From Pseudomonadota bacterium (GTDB taxonomy: Bacteria > Desulfobacterota > Binatia > Binatales > Binataceae), in assembly GCA_021325025.1 (NCBI GenBank), contig JAJPHZ010000035.1, positions 434,001 through 498,000 of the forward strand: a DNA stretch of 64,000 bases. Reading direction: 5' to 3'. The position numbers and the translations under genes were made by a program. Shown here one piece after another: positions 8,737 through 17,342 of the stretch (position 1 is the stretch's first letter; each line of letters begins with the position of its first letter). The notes under the pieces are model-generated. The model searched no databases. It saw nothing but the letters and a program-made list of their open reading frames with translations, and was not told where the DNA came from.

Positions 8737-10117
8737 GCCGTTTCGCGCACGCCCCGACCAGCGCCTGTGCGGCAGCCGGATTCGACGCCCAATGCGCATG
8801 CACGTAGGACGCAATCGTGTTGCCGATCTGGAAACCCTCGTCCAGTGGCTCGCCGCCGTATCTGCGCACGATTGTGAACGCCGGCTCGATTGCGCTCGAC
8901 CGCAGCTCCAGCCGCGAATAGCGGAACTGATGGCCGCGAAAGCGCACGCCCGCCTCGCCCAGGATCGACGCGCGGCGCGTGCTGACTTCGACGTAGCCCA
9001 GCGCCTGCAATCGGTCGCACATCACGGTGCGCGCCGGCACGACACCGCACATCGCGTAGCCGCGGCCCTCCAGTGTGCGCAACTCCTCGCACAGGTACAT
9101 CAGGCCGCCGCATTCCGCGTAAATTACGCCGCCGCCGGCTGCGAACGCGGCAATCTCGCGCCGCATCGCGGCGTTGGCCTGCAAATCGCCTGCGTGCGCT
9201 TCGGGATAGCCGCCGCCGATATATAGCCCGTCGACGCGCGGCAGATGCGCGTCGCGCAGGGGAGAAAATCGCACCAACTCGGCACCGGCCTGCTCCAGAC
9301 GAGCGAGGTTGTCCACGTAGTAGAAATGGAAAGCGTCGTCAAAGGCGACCCCGATTGTACATCGGATCGGGCGCGGCGCATCGGGCTGCAGCCTCGAGGG
9401 CGCCGCCAGCGGTCTGGCCTGGCGGGCAAGCGCGATAATCGCGTCGAGGTCACACCAGTTGGTGACGACCTCTCCCCACGCGGACACCAGCGTCTGAGGA
9501 ACGCTGCGCTCGTCGGCGGCGATCAGTCCCAGATGGCGCTCGGGGAAGCTCAGCGACGCCTCGTGCGGCATCCCGCCCAGCACCGGCGGCGCCTCGCAAG
9601 CCTCGCGCAGCAGTTCCAGATGACCTTGGCTGCCCACCCGATTGCAGATCAGCCCGGCCAAACGCAGTTGGGGATCGAGATCGCGAAAACCGCGGCCGAT
9701 CGCGGCGATCGAACGTGCCATCCCCGACGCGTCAACTACCAGCAACACGGGCGCGTCAAGCCATTTCGCAATCTGCGCGGTCGAACCGTCTTCACCGCGG
9801 GCCGACGCGCCGTCAAACAGGCCCATCACACCTTCGATGACCGCGAGGTCGGCGCCGCTCGACGCGCGCGTAAACGTGCCGATCACCGCGTCGCGCCCCA
9901 TCATCCAGCCGTCCAGATTCTGCGAGGCCGACCCAGCCGCGCGCGCATGATAGGTCGGGTCGAGATAGTCGGGGCCGCACTTGAAGACCGCGACCTTAAG
10001 GCCCCGGGCGCGCAGCGCCCCGATTAGGCCCACGGTGAAAGTGGTCTTCCCGGCACTGCTTTCCGTGCCCGCCACGACCAGCCGCGCAACGTTGATTTGC
10101 TGGGTCTCCGGCTCCAT
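8714..10117 (-). CDS. cbiA: Cobyrinate a,c-diamide synthase
   Basis: ATP-dependent amidation of the a and c side chains of the corrin ring. The 467-residue protein has an N-terminal P-loop (GTESSAGKTTF, residues 17-27) with FKCGPDYLDP, and a C-terminal class I glutamine amidotransferase domain with the nucleophile region YAECGGLMYL and the preceding YIGGGYPEAH. No other corrin genes are in the window, so this copy may serve salvage or a distant pathway. It follows oxc by 30 bases, suggesting co-transcription with the oxalate genes. Its C-terminal coding end overlaps the convergent oxidoreductase. Confidence 0.92.
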   Translation of the reverse strand: MEPETQQINVARLVVAGTESSAGKTTFTVGLIGALRARGLKVAVFKCGPDYLDPTYHARAAGSASQNLDGWMMGRDAVIGTFTRASSGADLAVIEGVMGLFDGASARGEDGSTAQIAKWLDAPVLLVVDASGMARSIAAIGRGFRDLDPQLRLAGLICNRVGSQGHLELLREACEAPPVLGGMPHEASLSFPERHLGLIAADERSVPQTLVSAWGEVVTNWCDLDAIIALARQARPLAAPSRLQPDAPRPIRCTIGVAFDDAFHFYYVDNLARLEQAGAELVRFSPLRDAHLPRVDGLYIGGGYPEAHAGDLQANAAMRREIAAFAAGGGVIYAECGGLMYLCEELRTLEGRGYAMCGVVPARTVMCDRLQALGYVEVSTRRASILGEAGVRFRGHQFRYSRLELRSSAIEPAFTIVRRYGGEPLDEGFQIGNTIASYVHAHWASNPAAAQALVGACAKRLSPQTPA

Positions 10118-10147
10118 TTTCCGTGTTGCCGTGCCGGTCAGGGTGTT

Positions 10148-11857
10148 TTACGCCTTCGCCGCCAGGCTGCTTTGCGGGTTGAGACTGCCGATATGACCGC
10201 TTTCCGTGCCCGCCTTCGGATCGATTAGGCAATTGATGAGCGCCGGCCTGCGGGCGGCCAGCGCGCCGGCCAGCGCATTGGCGAGGGTGGCGGGGTCGGC
10301 GGCGTGATAGCCGGCGCCGCCGAAGGCTTCGATCAGTTTTTCGTATTGCGCCTGGCGCATCAGGACGGTCGGCGCCGGGTCGGCGCCGCCGCCGCGATTG
10401 ATGTCGTCGCCGCGATAAATGCCGCCGTTGTTGAAGACCACGACCGCGATCGGCAGCTGATAGCGGCAGATGGTTTCGATTTCCATGCCGCTGAAGCCGA
10501 ACGCGCTGTCGCCCTCGATCGCCACCACCGGCTGGCCGCTGATGACCGCGGCGCCGATCGCGAAGCCCATCCCGATACCCATCACGCCCCACGTCCCGCA
10601 ATCCAGGCGCTTGCGCGGTGCGCGCATGTCGATGACGTTGCGGGCGATGTCCAGGGTGTTGGCGCCCTCGTTGACAACATAGACTTCGGGCTTGTCCGCC
10701 AGCACGCCTTTGATCGCGCCCAGCGCGCTGTAGAAGTCCATCGGGACCGGATTGGCGTTCAGCCGCTGTCGCATCCGCTCCAGGTTATGCTGCTTGCGCT
10801 GCGCCAGTTCCTCCAGCCATGCACTGCTGGGCCTGATCTGGCCAGGCTTAAGGCGGGCCAAAAGCGCCCCGATCGAGGATGCGATATCGCCCACCACCGG
10901 TGCGGCGATGGGCCGGTTGCTGTCGATCTCGGTGGGCATGATGTCGAGCTGAATGAACTGTGCGGCGGGTGAGAATTGCGGACTGCGGCCGTGCTCCAGC
11001 AGCCAGTTGAGCCGCGCCCCGATCAGCATCACCACGTCGGCTTGCGCCAGCGCGAACGATCGGGCGGCTGCGGCCGACTGCGGATGGTCGTCGGGCAGCA
11101 GCCCCTTGGCCATCGACATCGGCAGGAACGGGATTGCGGTCCGCTCGATGAGGGCGCGAATTTCAGCGTCGGCCTGTGCGTAAGCCGCGCCCTTGCCGAG
11201 AATGATCAGCGGATGTTGGGCGCGGGCCAGCACCTCCAGGGCGCGCTCGACCGCTTCGGGCGCGGGAATCTGGCGCGGCGCGGCGTCGAGCACGCGCACC
11301 AGCGATCGCGCGCCGGCCGCCGCGTCGAGGGTAGCGCTCAAGACCGCGGCGGGAAGGTCCAGATATACGCCGCCGGGCCGTCCGGAGAGCGCCGCGCGGA
11401 TGGCGCGTGCCACCCCGATACCGATGTCCTGGGGCCGGTTGATCCGGTAGGCGGCTTTCGCATACGGCTTGGCCGCGTTCATCTGGTCAAGCTCCTCGTA
11501 GTCGCCCTGCTGCAGATCGACGATCGCGCGGTCGCTGGAGCCGCTGATCTGGATCATCGGAAAGCCGTTGGTGGTGGCGTTGGCCAGCGCCACCATGCCG
11601 TTGAGAAAACCGGGCGCGGAAACGGTCAGGCAAACACCGGGCTTGCGCGTCAGATAGCCGGCGATCGCCGCCGCATGCCCGGCCGATTGCTCGTGGCGAA
11701 AGCCGATATAGCGGAGGCCCTCGGCCTGCGCCATCCGCGCCAAATCCGTAATCGGGATGCCGGCCACGCCGAAGATGGTATCGAGGCCGTTGAGCCTGAG
11801 CGCCTCGATCACCAGATGAAAGCCGTCGATGCAAGCCGTATTCGCCTCGTTGGCCAC
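10148..11857 (-). CDS. oxc: Oxalyl-CoA decarboxylase
   Basis: Thiamine-diphosphate enzyme that decarboxylates oxalyl-CoA to formyl-CoA. 569 residues, close to the 568 of the Oxalobacter enzyme as I remember it, with the catalytic glutamate at position 56 in RHEQSAGHAAA, as in that protein. The C-terminal half carries the diphosphate-binding region from EGDSAFGFSGME to NNGG. The start is a GTG at 11857 preceded by AAAGGGG. It lies 23 bases after frc, its metabolic partner. Confidence 0.93.
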   Translation of the reverse strand: MANEANTACIDGFHLVIEALRLNGLDTIFGVAGIPITDLARMAQAEGLRYIGFRHEQSAGHAAAIAGYLTRKPGVCLTVSAPGFLNGMVALANATTNGFPMIQISGSSDRAIVDLQQGDYEELDQMNAAKPYAKAAYRINRPQDIGIGVARAIRAALSGRPGGVYLDLPAAVLSATLDAAAGARSLVRVLDAAPRQIPAPEAVERALEVLARAQHPLIILGKGAAYAQADAEIRALIERTAIPFLPMSMAKGLLPDDHPQSAAAARSFALAQADVVMLIGARLNWLLEHGRSPQFSPAAQFIQLDIMPTEIDSNRPIAAPVVGDIASSIGALLARLKPGQIRPSSAWLEELAQRKQHNLERMRQRLNANPVPMDFYSALGAIKGVLADKPEVYVVNEGANTLDIARNVIDMRAPRKRLDCGTWGVMGIGMGFAIGAAVISGQPVVAIEGDSAFGFSGMEIETICRYQLPIAVVVFNNGGIYRGDDINRGGGADPAPTVLMRQAQYEKLIEAFGGAGYHAADPATLANALAGALAARRPALINCLIDPKAGTESGHIGSLNPQSSLAAKA

Positions 11858-11880
11858 GTGACACCCCTTTCGAGCAGCGC

Positions 11881-13131
11881 TCAGACGACCTTGTTGGCGC
11901 GCAGCTTTGCGATTTGCTCCGCGCTGTAGCCCATCCTGCCCAGCACCTCCTCGGTATGCTCGCCCAAAAGCGGTGCGCCGGTAATGACGGGCTTGAAGTC
12001 GGAAAATTTGATCGGGCTGCCGACGGTCAGATACTTGCCGCGCAGCTCCTCGTCCACTTCAACGATACTGCCGCTGGCCCGCAGGGCGGGGTCGTAGGCG
12101 ATTTCCTTCATCGACAGCACGGGAGCGCAGGGCACGCCGAACTTGCGCAGGACCTCGACCGCTTCGAATTTGGTCTTGTCGGCCAGCCACTTTTCGACCT
12201 CGGCAAAAATGTCGAACAGGCGCGGCTGGCGCGCGCGCGGTGTGGCGTAGTCGGGATCCTGGGCCCATTGCGGCTTGCCGACCGCCTCGCAGGTGCGCGC
12301 CCAGTTCTGCTCTTGGATAGTAAAATAGATGTAGGCGTTGGGGTCTTCTTGCCAGCCCTTGCACTTCAGTATCCAGCCCGGCTGCCCGCCGCCCCCCGCA
12401 TTGCCGCCGCGCGGCACGGTGTCGGTGAACGTGCCGTTGGGATACTGCGGGTATTCTTCGAGATAACCGACATGCTCCAGGCGCTCCTGGTCGCGCAGCT
12501 TGACCCGGCACAGGTTGAGCACCGCGTCCTGCATCGACACCGACACCTTTTGACCCCGCCCGGTCTTCTGGCGGGCGATAACCGCGGTCAGGATACCGAT
12601 CGCCAGATGCATCCCGGTGTTGCTGTCGCCCAGCGCCGCCGCGCTGACCGTGGGCGGACCGTCCCAGAACCCGGTCGTGGAGGCGGCGCCGCCCGCGCAT
12701 TGCGCCACGTTTTCATAAACCTTGAGGTCCGCGTACGGGTGGCCCTCGCTGAAGCCCTTGATCGAGCCGAAGATGAGCCGCGGGTTGAGTTCCTGAAGCC
12801 GCTCCCACGTAAAGCCCATCCGATCCATCGCGCCGGGCGCGAAATTCTCCACCAGCACATCCGCCTCGCGGATGAGCTGCTCCATGATCGCCTTGCCCTC
12901 GGGCGTCTTGGTGTCAAGCGTCAGTGACTTTTTGTTGCTGTTGAGCATGGTGAAGTACAGCGCGTCCAGGTTGGGGACGTCGCGCAGTTGGCGGCGCGTG
13001 ATGTCGCCCACGCCGGGCCGCTCGACTTTCAGCACGTCGGCGCCGAACCAGGCCAGCAACTGCGTGCACGCCGGACCGGCCTGCACGCCGGTGAAGTCGA
13101 TAATTTTGATTCCCTCCAGAGGCAGCGCCAT
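11881..13131 (-). CDS. frc: Formyl-CoA:oxalate CoA-transferase
   Basis: Class III CoA-transferase that moves CoA from formyl-CoA to oxalate. The 416-residue protein follows the Oxalobacter enzyme almost block by block from memory: [12 protein letters not shown] near the start, catalytic Asp169 in [10 protein letters not shown], and the glycine loop [12 protein letters not shown] around residue 250. The ATG at 13131 has a strong GGAGGT site upstream. First gene of frc-oxc-cbiA. No oxalate transporter or formate dehydrogenase is in view. Confidence 0.93.
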   Translation of the reverse strand: MALPLEGIKIIDFTGVQAGPACTQLLAWFGADVLKVERPGVGDITRRQLRDVPNLDALYFTMLNSNKKSLTLDTKTPEGKAIMEQLIREADVLVENFAPGAMDRMGFTWERLQELNPRLIFGSIKGFSEGHPYADLKVYENVAQCAGGAASTTGFWDGPPTVSAAALGDSNTGMHLAIGILTAVIARQKTGRGQKVSVSMQDAVLNLCRVKLRDQERLEHVGYLEEYPQYPNGTFTDTVPRGGNAGGGGQPGWILKCKGWQEDPNAYIYFTIQEQNWARTCEAVGKPQWAQDPDYATPRARQPRLFDIFAEVEKWLADKTKFEAVEVLRKFGVPCAPVLSMKEIAYDPALRASGSIVEVDEELRGKYLTVGSPIKFSDFKPVITGAPLLGEHTEEVLGRMGYSAEQIAKLRANKVV

Positions 13132-13303
13132 GATGGAACCTCCTGCCGCATAAAGTTGCACGAATATATCCAACACAGCCAGAGGCCAATGCTCGTGCGC
13201 TCTTTTTCTGCCGGTGGGGCGGGCCTCCACCCGCCATCTGGTGGGGCGGGTCGGCATCGCAAGCTGAAGACGGCGTCAGGAACGCGCCGCGCTGTCTTCA
13301 GTG

Positions 13304-13450
13304 TCACCTGCACTCACGAAACGCATTGGCGGCATCGTCAAGCCGCTTGGCGGCCGAATCCCGCCTGCGTGTCGCGCTCGAAACATGGCTCAGCGCGGAT
13401 TTGAGAAGATCGAGCGTCTTGCCTACGCGCAGATGATTGCAAATCGCCAT
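13304..13450 (-). CDS. Possible small helical protein, 48 residues
   Basis: Open frame from an ATG at 13450 to a TGA at 13304-13306. The predicted peptide is rich in Leu, Ala, Arg and Asp with helix-like spacing (GKTLDLLKSALSHVSSA, then SAAKRLDDAANAF). No known family and no strong ribosome binding site. A 60-codon frame on the opposite strand (13301-13483) covers the same DNA, and I cannot decide firmly between them or exclude that neither is used. Confidence 0.2.
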   Translation of the reverse strand: MAICNHLRVGKTLDLLKSALSHVSSATRRRDSAAKRLDDAANAFRECR

Positions 13451-13480
13451 TCTGCCAGTGCCTTGGCCGAGCTACCGATC

Positions 13481-13517
13481 TGAGCGAGTCAAAACGTCCT
13501 GAGCGAGTCAAAACGTC
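13481..13517. repeat. Two tandem copies of a 19-base unit
   Basis: TGAGCGAGTCAAAACGTC occurs at 13481-13498 and again at 13500-13517, separated by a single base. The copies are identical. No further copies lie next to them. It could be a binding site or a minor tandem duplication. Confidence 0.8.
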
Positions 13518-13536
13518 ACGACAGGAGTTCAAATTA

Positions 13537-13562
13537 CTCAGTGTCCGGCACCGGAAACTGAG
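13537..13562 (-). terminator. Hairpin downstream of tRNA-Pro
   Basis: Inverted repeat CTCAGT/ACTGAG with an inner TCCGG/CCGGA stem and a two-base loop. It begins 17 bases past the encoded CCA end of the tRNA on the transcribed strand. There is no long T tract after it, so it may instead be a processing or 3'-end structure. Confidence 0.4.
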
Positions 13563-13578
13563 CGCGAACATTTCGGAT

Positions 13579-13655
13579 TGGTCGGGGCGGCCGGATTTGA
13601 ACCGGCGACCACACGCACCCCAAGCGTGTGCGCTACCAGGCTGCGCCACGCCCCG
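13579..13655 (-). tRNA. tRNA-Pro (anticodon GGG)
   Basis: Full cloverleaf read on the minus strand: acceptor stem CGGGGCG/CGCCCCG, D-arm with AGCCTGGTA, anticodon stem CACGC/GCGTG with loop TTGGGGT (anticodon GGG), T-arm GCCGG-TTCAAAT-CCGGC, discriminator A and an encoded CCA. 77 bases including CCA. Its D-arm and loop layout match bacterial proline tRNAs. Confidence 0.97.
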
Positions 13656-13718
13656 ACCCGGGGTTGGAATCCGTCAGCAACAGTATAGTGGCCGACGGAG
13701 GTAAATGCATCGCTCCGG

Positions 13719-14465
13719 CTAGGCCTTTTTCTTGGCCGCCACTCTTGGCCGCCATTGCCAGTACGAGCGCAGATCCACCGCGAAGGTCCAGGCGTTGCGC
13801 GGCTGGTTGATCAGATGGACCAGCTCGTTGCAGATCGATTCGGTAGCCACGAAGTGGTCGGGGTCGACGTCACCCCCCGCCGCTTCGGTGACCCGCTCCA
13901 ATCCCACCGCGCCGTCGACGTCCAGGGCGGCAGCGTGCACGCCGCGATGCATAAACTCGTAGGCAACCGATTCCGCAATCGCGCGCTGCGCCAGCTTGGA
14001 GGCGTTATAGGCCGAGTACTGCAGCGGGCCGCTGCGGCTTTCCGAACCCAGTACGAAGATGATGGTGCCGCTGCCCCGCTCGGCCATCCGGCCCACTACC
14101 GCCTGGGTGCAGAAAAACGGCCCGTAGGTGTTGACCTTTAGCTGGAAGTCGAAATCTTCCTCGGCGATTTCCAAAAACGGCTTGCGCAGGTAGGCGCCGG
14201 CGTTGTTGATCAGCACCGAAATCGGCCCCAGCTCGCGCTCCACCGCCTCGACCGCGGCCAGCACCTGCTCGCGCTTGCTGACGTCGGTGGGCGTAACCAG
14301 CGCCTTGCCGCCCTGGCGCCGAATCAGCTCGGCGGTCTCCTCGAGCTGCGATTTCGTCCGCGCGATCAGTCCAACCGCGTAACCTTCGCGGGCCATCCGC
14401 TGCGCGATATCGCGCCCGATTCCACGTCCCGCGCCCGTGACCAGTGCAACCTTGGGTTCCGGCAT
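13719..14465 (-). CDS. SDR-family oxidoreductase
   Basis: Short-chain dehydrogenase/reductase, 248 residues, cytoplasmic and NAD(P)-dependent. The Rossmann glycine motif GAGRGIG is near residue 12, NNAG near 87, and the catalytic YSAYNASK near 150. The serine is in the GSES stretch before it. The tail ends in AAKKKA. ATG at 14465 is preferred over a TTG at 14474. Substrate unknown; divergent from coaX, without a clear shared role. Confidence 0.88.
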   Translation of the reverse strand: MPEPKVALVTGAGRGIGRDIAQRMAREGYAVGLIARTKSQLEETAELIRRQGGKALVTPTDVSKREQVLAAVEAVERELGPISVLINNAGAYLRKPFLEIAEEDFDFQLKVNTYGPFFCTQAVVGRMAERGSGTIIFVLGSESRSGPLQYSAYNASKLAQRAIAESVAYEFMHRGVHAAALDVDGAVGLERVTEAAGGDVDPDHFVATESICNELVHLINQPRNAWTFAVDLRSYWQWRPRVAAKKKA

Positions 14466-14588
14466 AGGCCCCAATCCTAGCGATAGTCGGGAAGTGAGAA
14501 AATGGGCGCGCGGCGCTATTGCATGGTTGGTGCGGCCGATGCTTTAAACACGCAGGGCCCGGGCTATTTTGCCCCGGTAATCCGAGCA

Positions 14589-15362
14589 ATGCTGATCACG
14601 GTCGATGTAGGAAACACCAACACGGTTATCGGAATTTATGAAGGCAAGGTGCTGAGCCATCATTGGCGCCTGTCCACCGATCAGGAGCGCACCACCGACG
14701 AGTACGGCGCGCTGCTCAACACGCTGTGGGCGGGAGCCGGGATGATGACGCCGCCGCGCCCCGAGGGGGTGGTGGTGGCGTGCGTGGTGCCGCCGCTCAA
14801 CCAGGTCATCGATGAGCTGTCGCGCCGCTATTTCCATTGCGAAGCACTGATGGTGGGGCCGGGAATCAAGACCGGGATGCCGATCCTGTACGAAAATCCC
14901 AAGGAGGTCGGCGCCGACCGGATCGTCAACGCGGTGGCCGCTTACGAGCGCTACCAAAGCGCCTGCATCGTGGTCGATTTCGGCACCGCCACCACTTTCG
15001 ATTACATCACTGCGCGCGGCGAGTACGCGGGCGGCGCGATCGCGCCCGGCATCGCCATCTCGATGAACGCGCTAGTCGAGCATGCCGCCAAACTCTATCG
15101 CGTCGAACTGGCCAAGCCGCGCGAGGCGGTGGGCCGCACCACGATCGGCGCGATCCAGTCCGGATTGGTGTACGGCTACACCGCGCTGGTAGACGGGCTG
15201 GTCACGCGCATCCAGCACGAGCGCGGCGAGCACGCGCGCGTGATCGGCACCGGCGGCCAGGCCGGGCTAATCGCGCAGCTTTCGGAAACCATCGAAGAGG
15301 TCGAGGAGTTCTTGACCTTGCAAGGGTTGCGGCTCATCTTCGAGCGCAACCACAAGGGCTGA
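14589..15362 (+). CDS. coaX: Type III pantothenate kinase
   Basis: Phosphorylates pantothenate, the first step of CoA synthesis. 257 residues of the ASKHA fold, with the phosphate motif DVGNTNTVIGIY at the N-terminus, the conserved GADRIVNAVAA and DFGTATTFDYI in the middle, and GTGGQAGLI near the end. The start is the ATG at 14589. It lies two genes upstream of panB-panC-panD, so pantothenate synthesis and use are grouped. Confidence 0.95.
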   Translation: MLITVDVGNTNTVIGIYEGKVLSHHWRLSTDQERTTDEYGALLNTLWAGAGMMTPPRPEGVVVACVVPPLNQVIDELSRRYFHCEALMVGPGIKTGMPILYENPKEVGADRIVNAVAAYERYQSACIVVDFGTATTFDYITARGEYAGGAIAPGIAISMNALVEHAAKLYRVELAKPREAVGRTTIGAIQSGLVYGYTALVDGLVTRIQHERGEHARVIGTGGQAGLIAQLSETIEEVEEFLTLQGLRLIFERNHKG

Positions 15363-15376
15363 GCGGCGGAGCGGTA

Positions 15377-16255
15377 ATGGAAAAGCCAATCCGGATTGTA
15401 AAGGATACGATGATCGGGATCCGGCTGCCCGACTATTCGCGGCACAGCCCGATTGTCGCCTCGGTGCTGGGCAAGAACCCGGGACCGTTCACCGGTCCCG
15501 GCACCAACACCTACCTGATCGGACGCGGAAGGCGCCCGCTGATTCTGGACACCGGCGCCGGGGTGCCGGTGTATCCCGACCTGTTGGCGCGCGGGCTTGA
15601 GGAGCTGTGCGCCAGCCGGGAGCTTGACAAGATCGTGGTCACGCACGCGCACGGCGACCATCTGGGCGGCGTCCGCCAAATTCGGCCGCGCTTCGGCGAC
15701 CTGGCGGTGCTCAAGATGCCATGGCCCGGACACGACGCCATCGCTGGGGCGCCGATCACCCCGCTTGCCGACGGCGACGAGGTGACGGCGGAGGGCGCTA
15801 CTTTGCGTGCGGTTTTCACTCCAGGTCACGCGCCTGACCATTTGTGCTACTACCTCGAACAGGAACGGGCTATATTTACAGGTGATGTGATTTTAGGGGC
15901 GGGAACGACCGTGATCCCCGACGACACCGGCGACCTGGGGCAATACATGAACTCGCTCAAGCGTCTGCTCCAACTCGATCCTGACCTGATCTACCCGGCG
16001 CACGGCCCGGTGATTCGCAACGCCCGCGAGAAGATCCGCGAGTACATCGCACATCGCGAACTGCGCGAACAGCAGGTGCTCGACGCACTGCGCGCGGGTC
16101 CGCTGCAGGTGATGGCGATCGTCAAGCGGATTTATATCGACGTGCCCGAGTTCTTGCATAACGCCGCCGCCAGTTCGGTGCGTTCCCACCTGCGCAAGCT
16201 CTACAAGGAAGGCGTGGTGGCCGAGGAGGAGGACAACCGCTGGAGGCTTAACTGA
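15377..16255 (+). CDS. MBL-fold metallohydrolase, LACTB2-like
   Basis: Metallo-beta-lactamase-fold hydrolase of 292 residues. The metal motif HAHGDH is at residues 90-95, a second metal histidine is in TPGHAPDH near 145, and the aspartate is in FTGDVILG. The last 80 residues resemble the small winged-helix domain of LACTB2-type proteins (EFLHNAAASSVRSHLRKL). LACTB2 relatives are RNA endonucleases, but other MBL proteins hydrolyse thioesters, so the substrate is open. It starts 14 bases after coaX. Confidence 0.85.
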   Translation: MEKPIRIVKDTMIGIRLPDYSRHSPIVASVLGKNPGPFTGPGTNTYLIGRGRRPLILDTGAGVPVYPDLLARGLEELCASRELDKIVVTHAHGDHLGGVRQIRPRFGDLAVLKMPWPGHDAIAGAPITPLADGDEVTAEGATLRAVFTPGHAPDHLCYYLEQERAIFTGDVILGAGTTVIPDDTGDLGQYMNSLKRLLQLDPDLIYPAHGPVIRNAREKIREYIAHRELREQQVLDALRAGPLQVMAIVKRIYIDVPEFLHNAAASSVRSHLRKLYKEGVVAEEEDNRWRLN

Positions 16256-16271
16256 ACGGCAGCACACGGCG

Positions 16272-17087
16272 ATGCGGACCGCAGCATTGATGTTGGCGGC
16301 CCTACTGAGCACGGCCGCGTTGGGTTCGCGCGGGTACTGCGTGGAGCCGCCGGAGGATGGCGCGCGCTGGGCGCATGGTTGGGGCACGGCGCCGGCCGCA
16401 GCCGCGATGCTGCTTGCCGCCGAGAATAGCACCGCCGATTCGATGGCTGCCGAGCGGCTGGGCAACGGTCTGCCGGCCAGCGGCTCCACGGCCGAGATTC
16501 CCCCGGCCGACAATCAAGCCGATCAGCTCGAAACCCCTGGCGCGTCGGACCAGGGCGCGGCGGAGCCGGGCGCTGGCGCCGATCAGGATCAGCAGCCCAC
16601 CGACGACGCCACACAAAGCGAACTGCCGCCCCACGTCTACAGTTTGCAGGATTTCGTCAATCAGGGCGCGGATGACTCGCCGCTGGGAATTGAATTGCGC
16701 GAGGACTGCACCAAGCTCGACACGCATGAGCGGGTCTGCGGGCTGGCGGTGCTCGACGTGCGCAACGGCAGTCCCGCGGCCAAGGCCGGCATCCGGCGCT
16801 ACACGGCGTTGACGCACGACCTGCTCGACGGCGCGTCGGTGGCGGCGGCGCTGGTCTTTCCGCCGGCGATCGTCGCGGTGGCCGTGATCGACCAAAGCGG
16901 TATCGGCGAGTCATTCGATCTGGTGATCGGCGTGGACGGACGGCGCGTCAGGCATGTCCTGGACTTCCAGGACCTGACCTCGAATATCCGGCCCGGCGAT
17001 ACCGTCTATCTGACAATCGTACGCAACGGCAAGCGGATCCAGCTTCCCGTACAGATTCCGCCCCCCGGCGCCGCCTTTCGCAACTGA
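16272..17087 (+). CDS. Secreted or anchored PDZ-like protein with hydrophobic insert
   Basis: 271 residues. An N-terminal signal segment is followed by a long Ala/Asp/Gln-rich low-complexity linker (about residues 50-118). The C-terminal part reads as a PDZ fold: VCGLAVLDVRNGSPAAKAGI, then DLVIGVDGRRV and PGDTVYLTIVRNGKR. Between AKAGI and DLVIGVDG, where ordinary PDZ domains continue directly, there are about 40 extra residues with a hydrophobic core near 188-206. A paralogue with the same insert is at 26430-27107. Role unknown; it follows the MBL gene by 16 bases. Confidence 0.75.
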   Translation: MRTAALMLAALLSTAALGSRGYCVEPPEDGARWAHGWGTAPAAAAMLLAAENSTADSMAAERLGNGLPASGSTAEIPPADNQADQLETPGASDQGAAEPGAGADQDQQPTDDATQSELPPHVYSLQDFVNQGADDSPLGIELREDCTKLDTHERVCGLAVLDVRNGSPAAKAGIRRYTALTHDLLDGASVAAALVFPPAIVAVAVIDQSGIGESFDLVIGVDGRRVRHVLDFQDLTSNIRPGDTVYLTIVRNGKRIQLPVQIPPPGAAFRN

Positions 17088-17182
17088 TCCCTCTTTACTT
17101 CGCGCTGCGCACGTACTAAAAACAATCGCTCTCCCGTTGAGGACCGCAGTTCCGGCGAGGGGAGAAAGACAAGGGCTTGAGA

Positions 17183-17198
17183 GGTCCCGCGAGGGACC
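17183..17198 (+). other. Perfect hairpin with GCGA tetraloop in the panB leader
   Basis: GGTCCC at 17183-17188 pairs perfectly with GGGACC at 17193-17198 around a GCGA (GNRA-type) loop. It lies in the 255-base untranslated stretch before panB, upstream of a terminator-like hairpin. An RNA element is possible but no known class was recognised. Confidence 0.4.
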
Positions 17199-17281
17199 GC
17201 CGAAAAAATTGAGGCTGCCTGGATCCGAGTCGGACCGGGACTCCGAGCGATGGTTTGGTACGCGTGCGTTCGCGGGTTGTC

Positions 17282-17309
17282 GGTTGCGGCTGGCAACCTT
17301 TGTTTTTTT
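17282..17309 (+). terminator. Intrinsic terminator or attenuator just before panB
   Basis: Stem GGTTGC (17282-17287) and GCAACC (17293-17298) around the loop GGCTG, followed by TTTGTTTTTTT. It ends 33 bases before the panB ATG. It may end transcription from the coaX/MBL/PDZ genes, or, if the panB promoter lies upstream, act as an attenuator. Confidence 0.55.
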
Positions 17310-17342
17310 CGGGGGCGTTAAAAACCTTTCGGGGAAAGCGAC

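Larger units (their letters stand above)
13132..13578. other. Intergenic stretch between frc and tRNA-Pro
   Basis: 447 bases holding a two-copy 19-base tandem repeat, a hairpin just downstream of the tRNA, GC-rich inverted repeats around 13213-13250, and one short minus-strand open frame listed separately. No recognised gene. The stretch should also contain the frc promoter on the minus strand, though I could not pick clear -35/-10 boxes. Confidence 0.4.

Noticed and set aside
13481..13517. CRISPR-like repeats
   Set aside because: Only two copies separated by one base, with no spacer-sized gaps and no cas genes.
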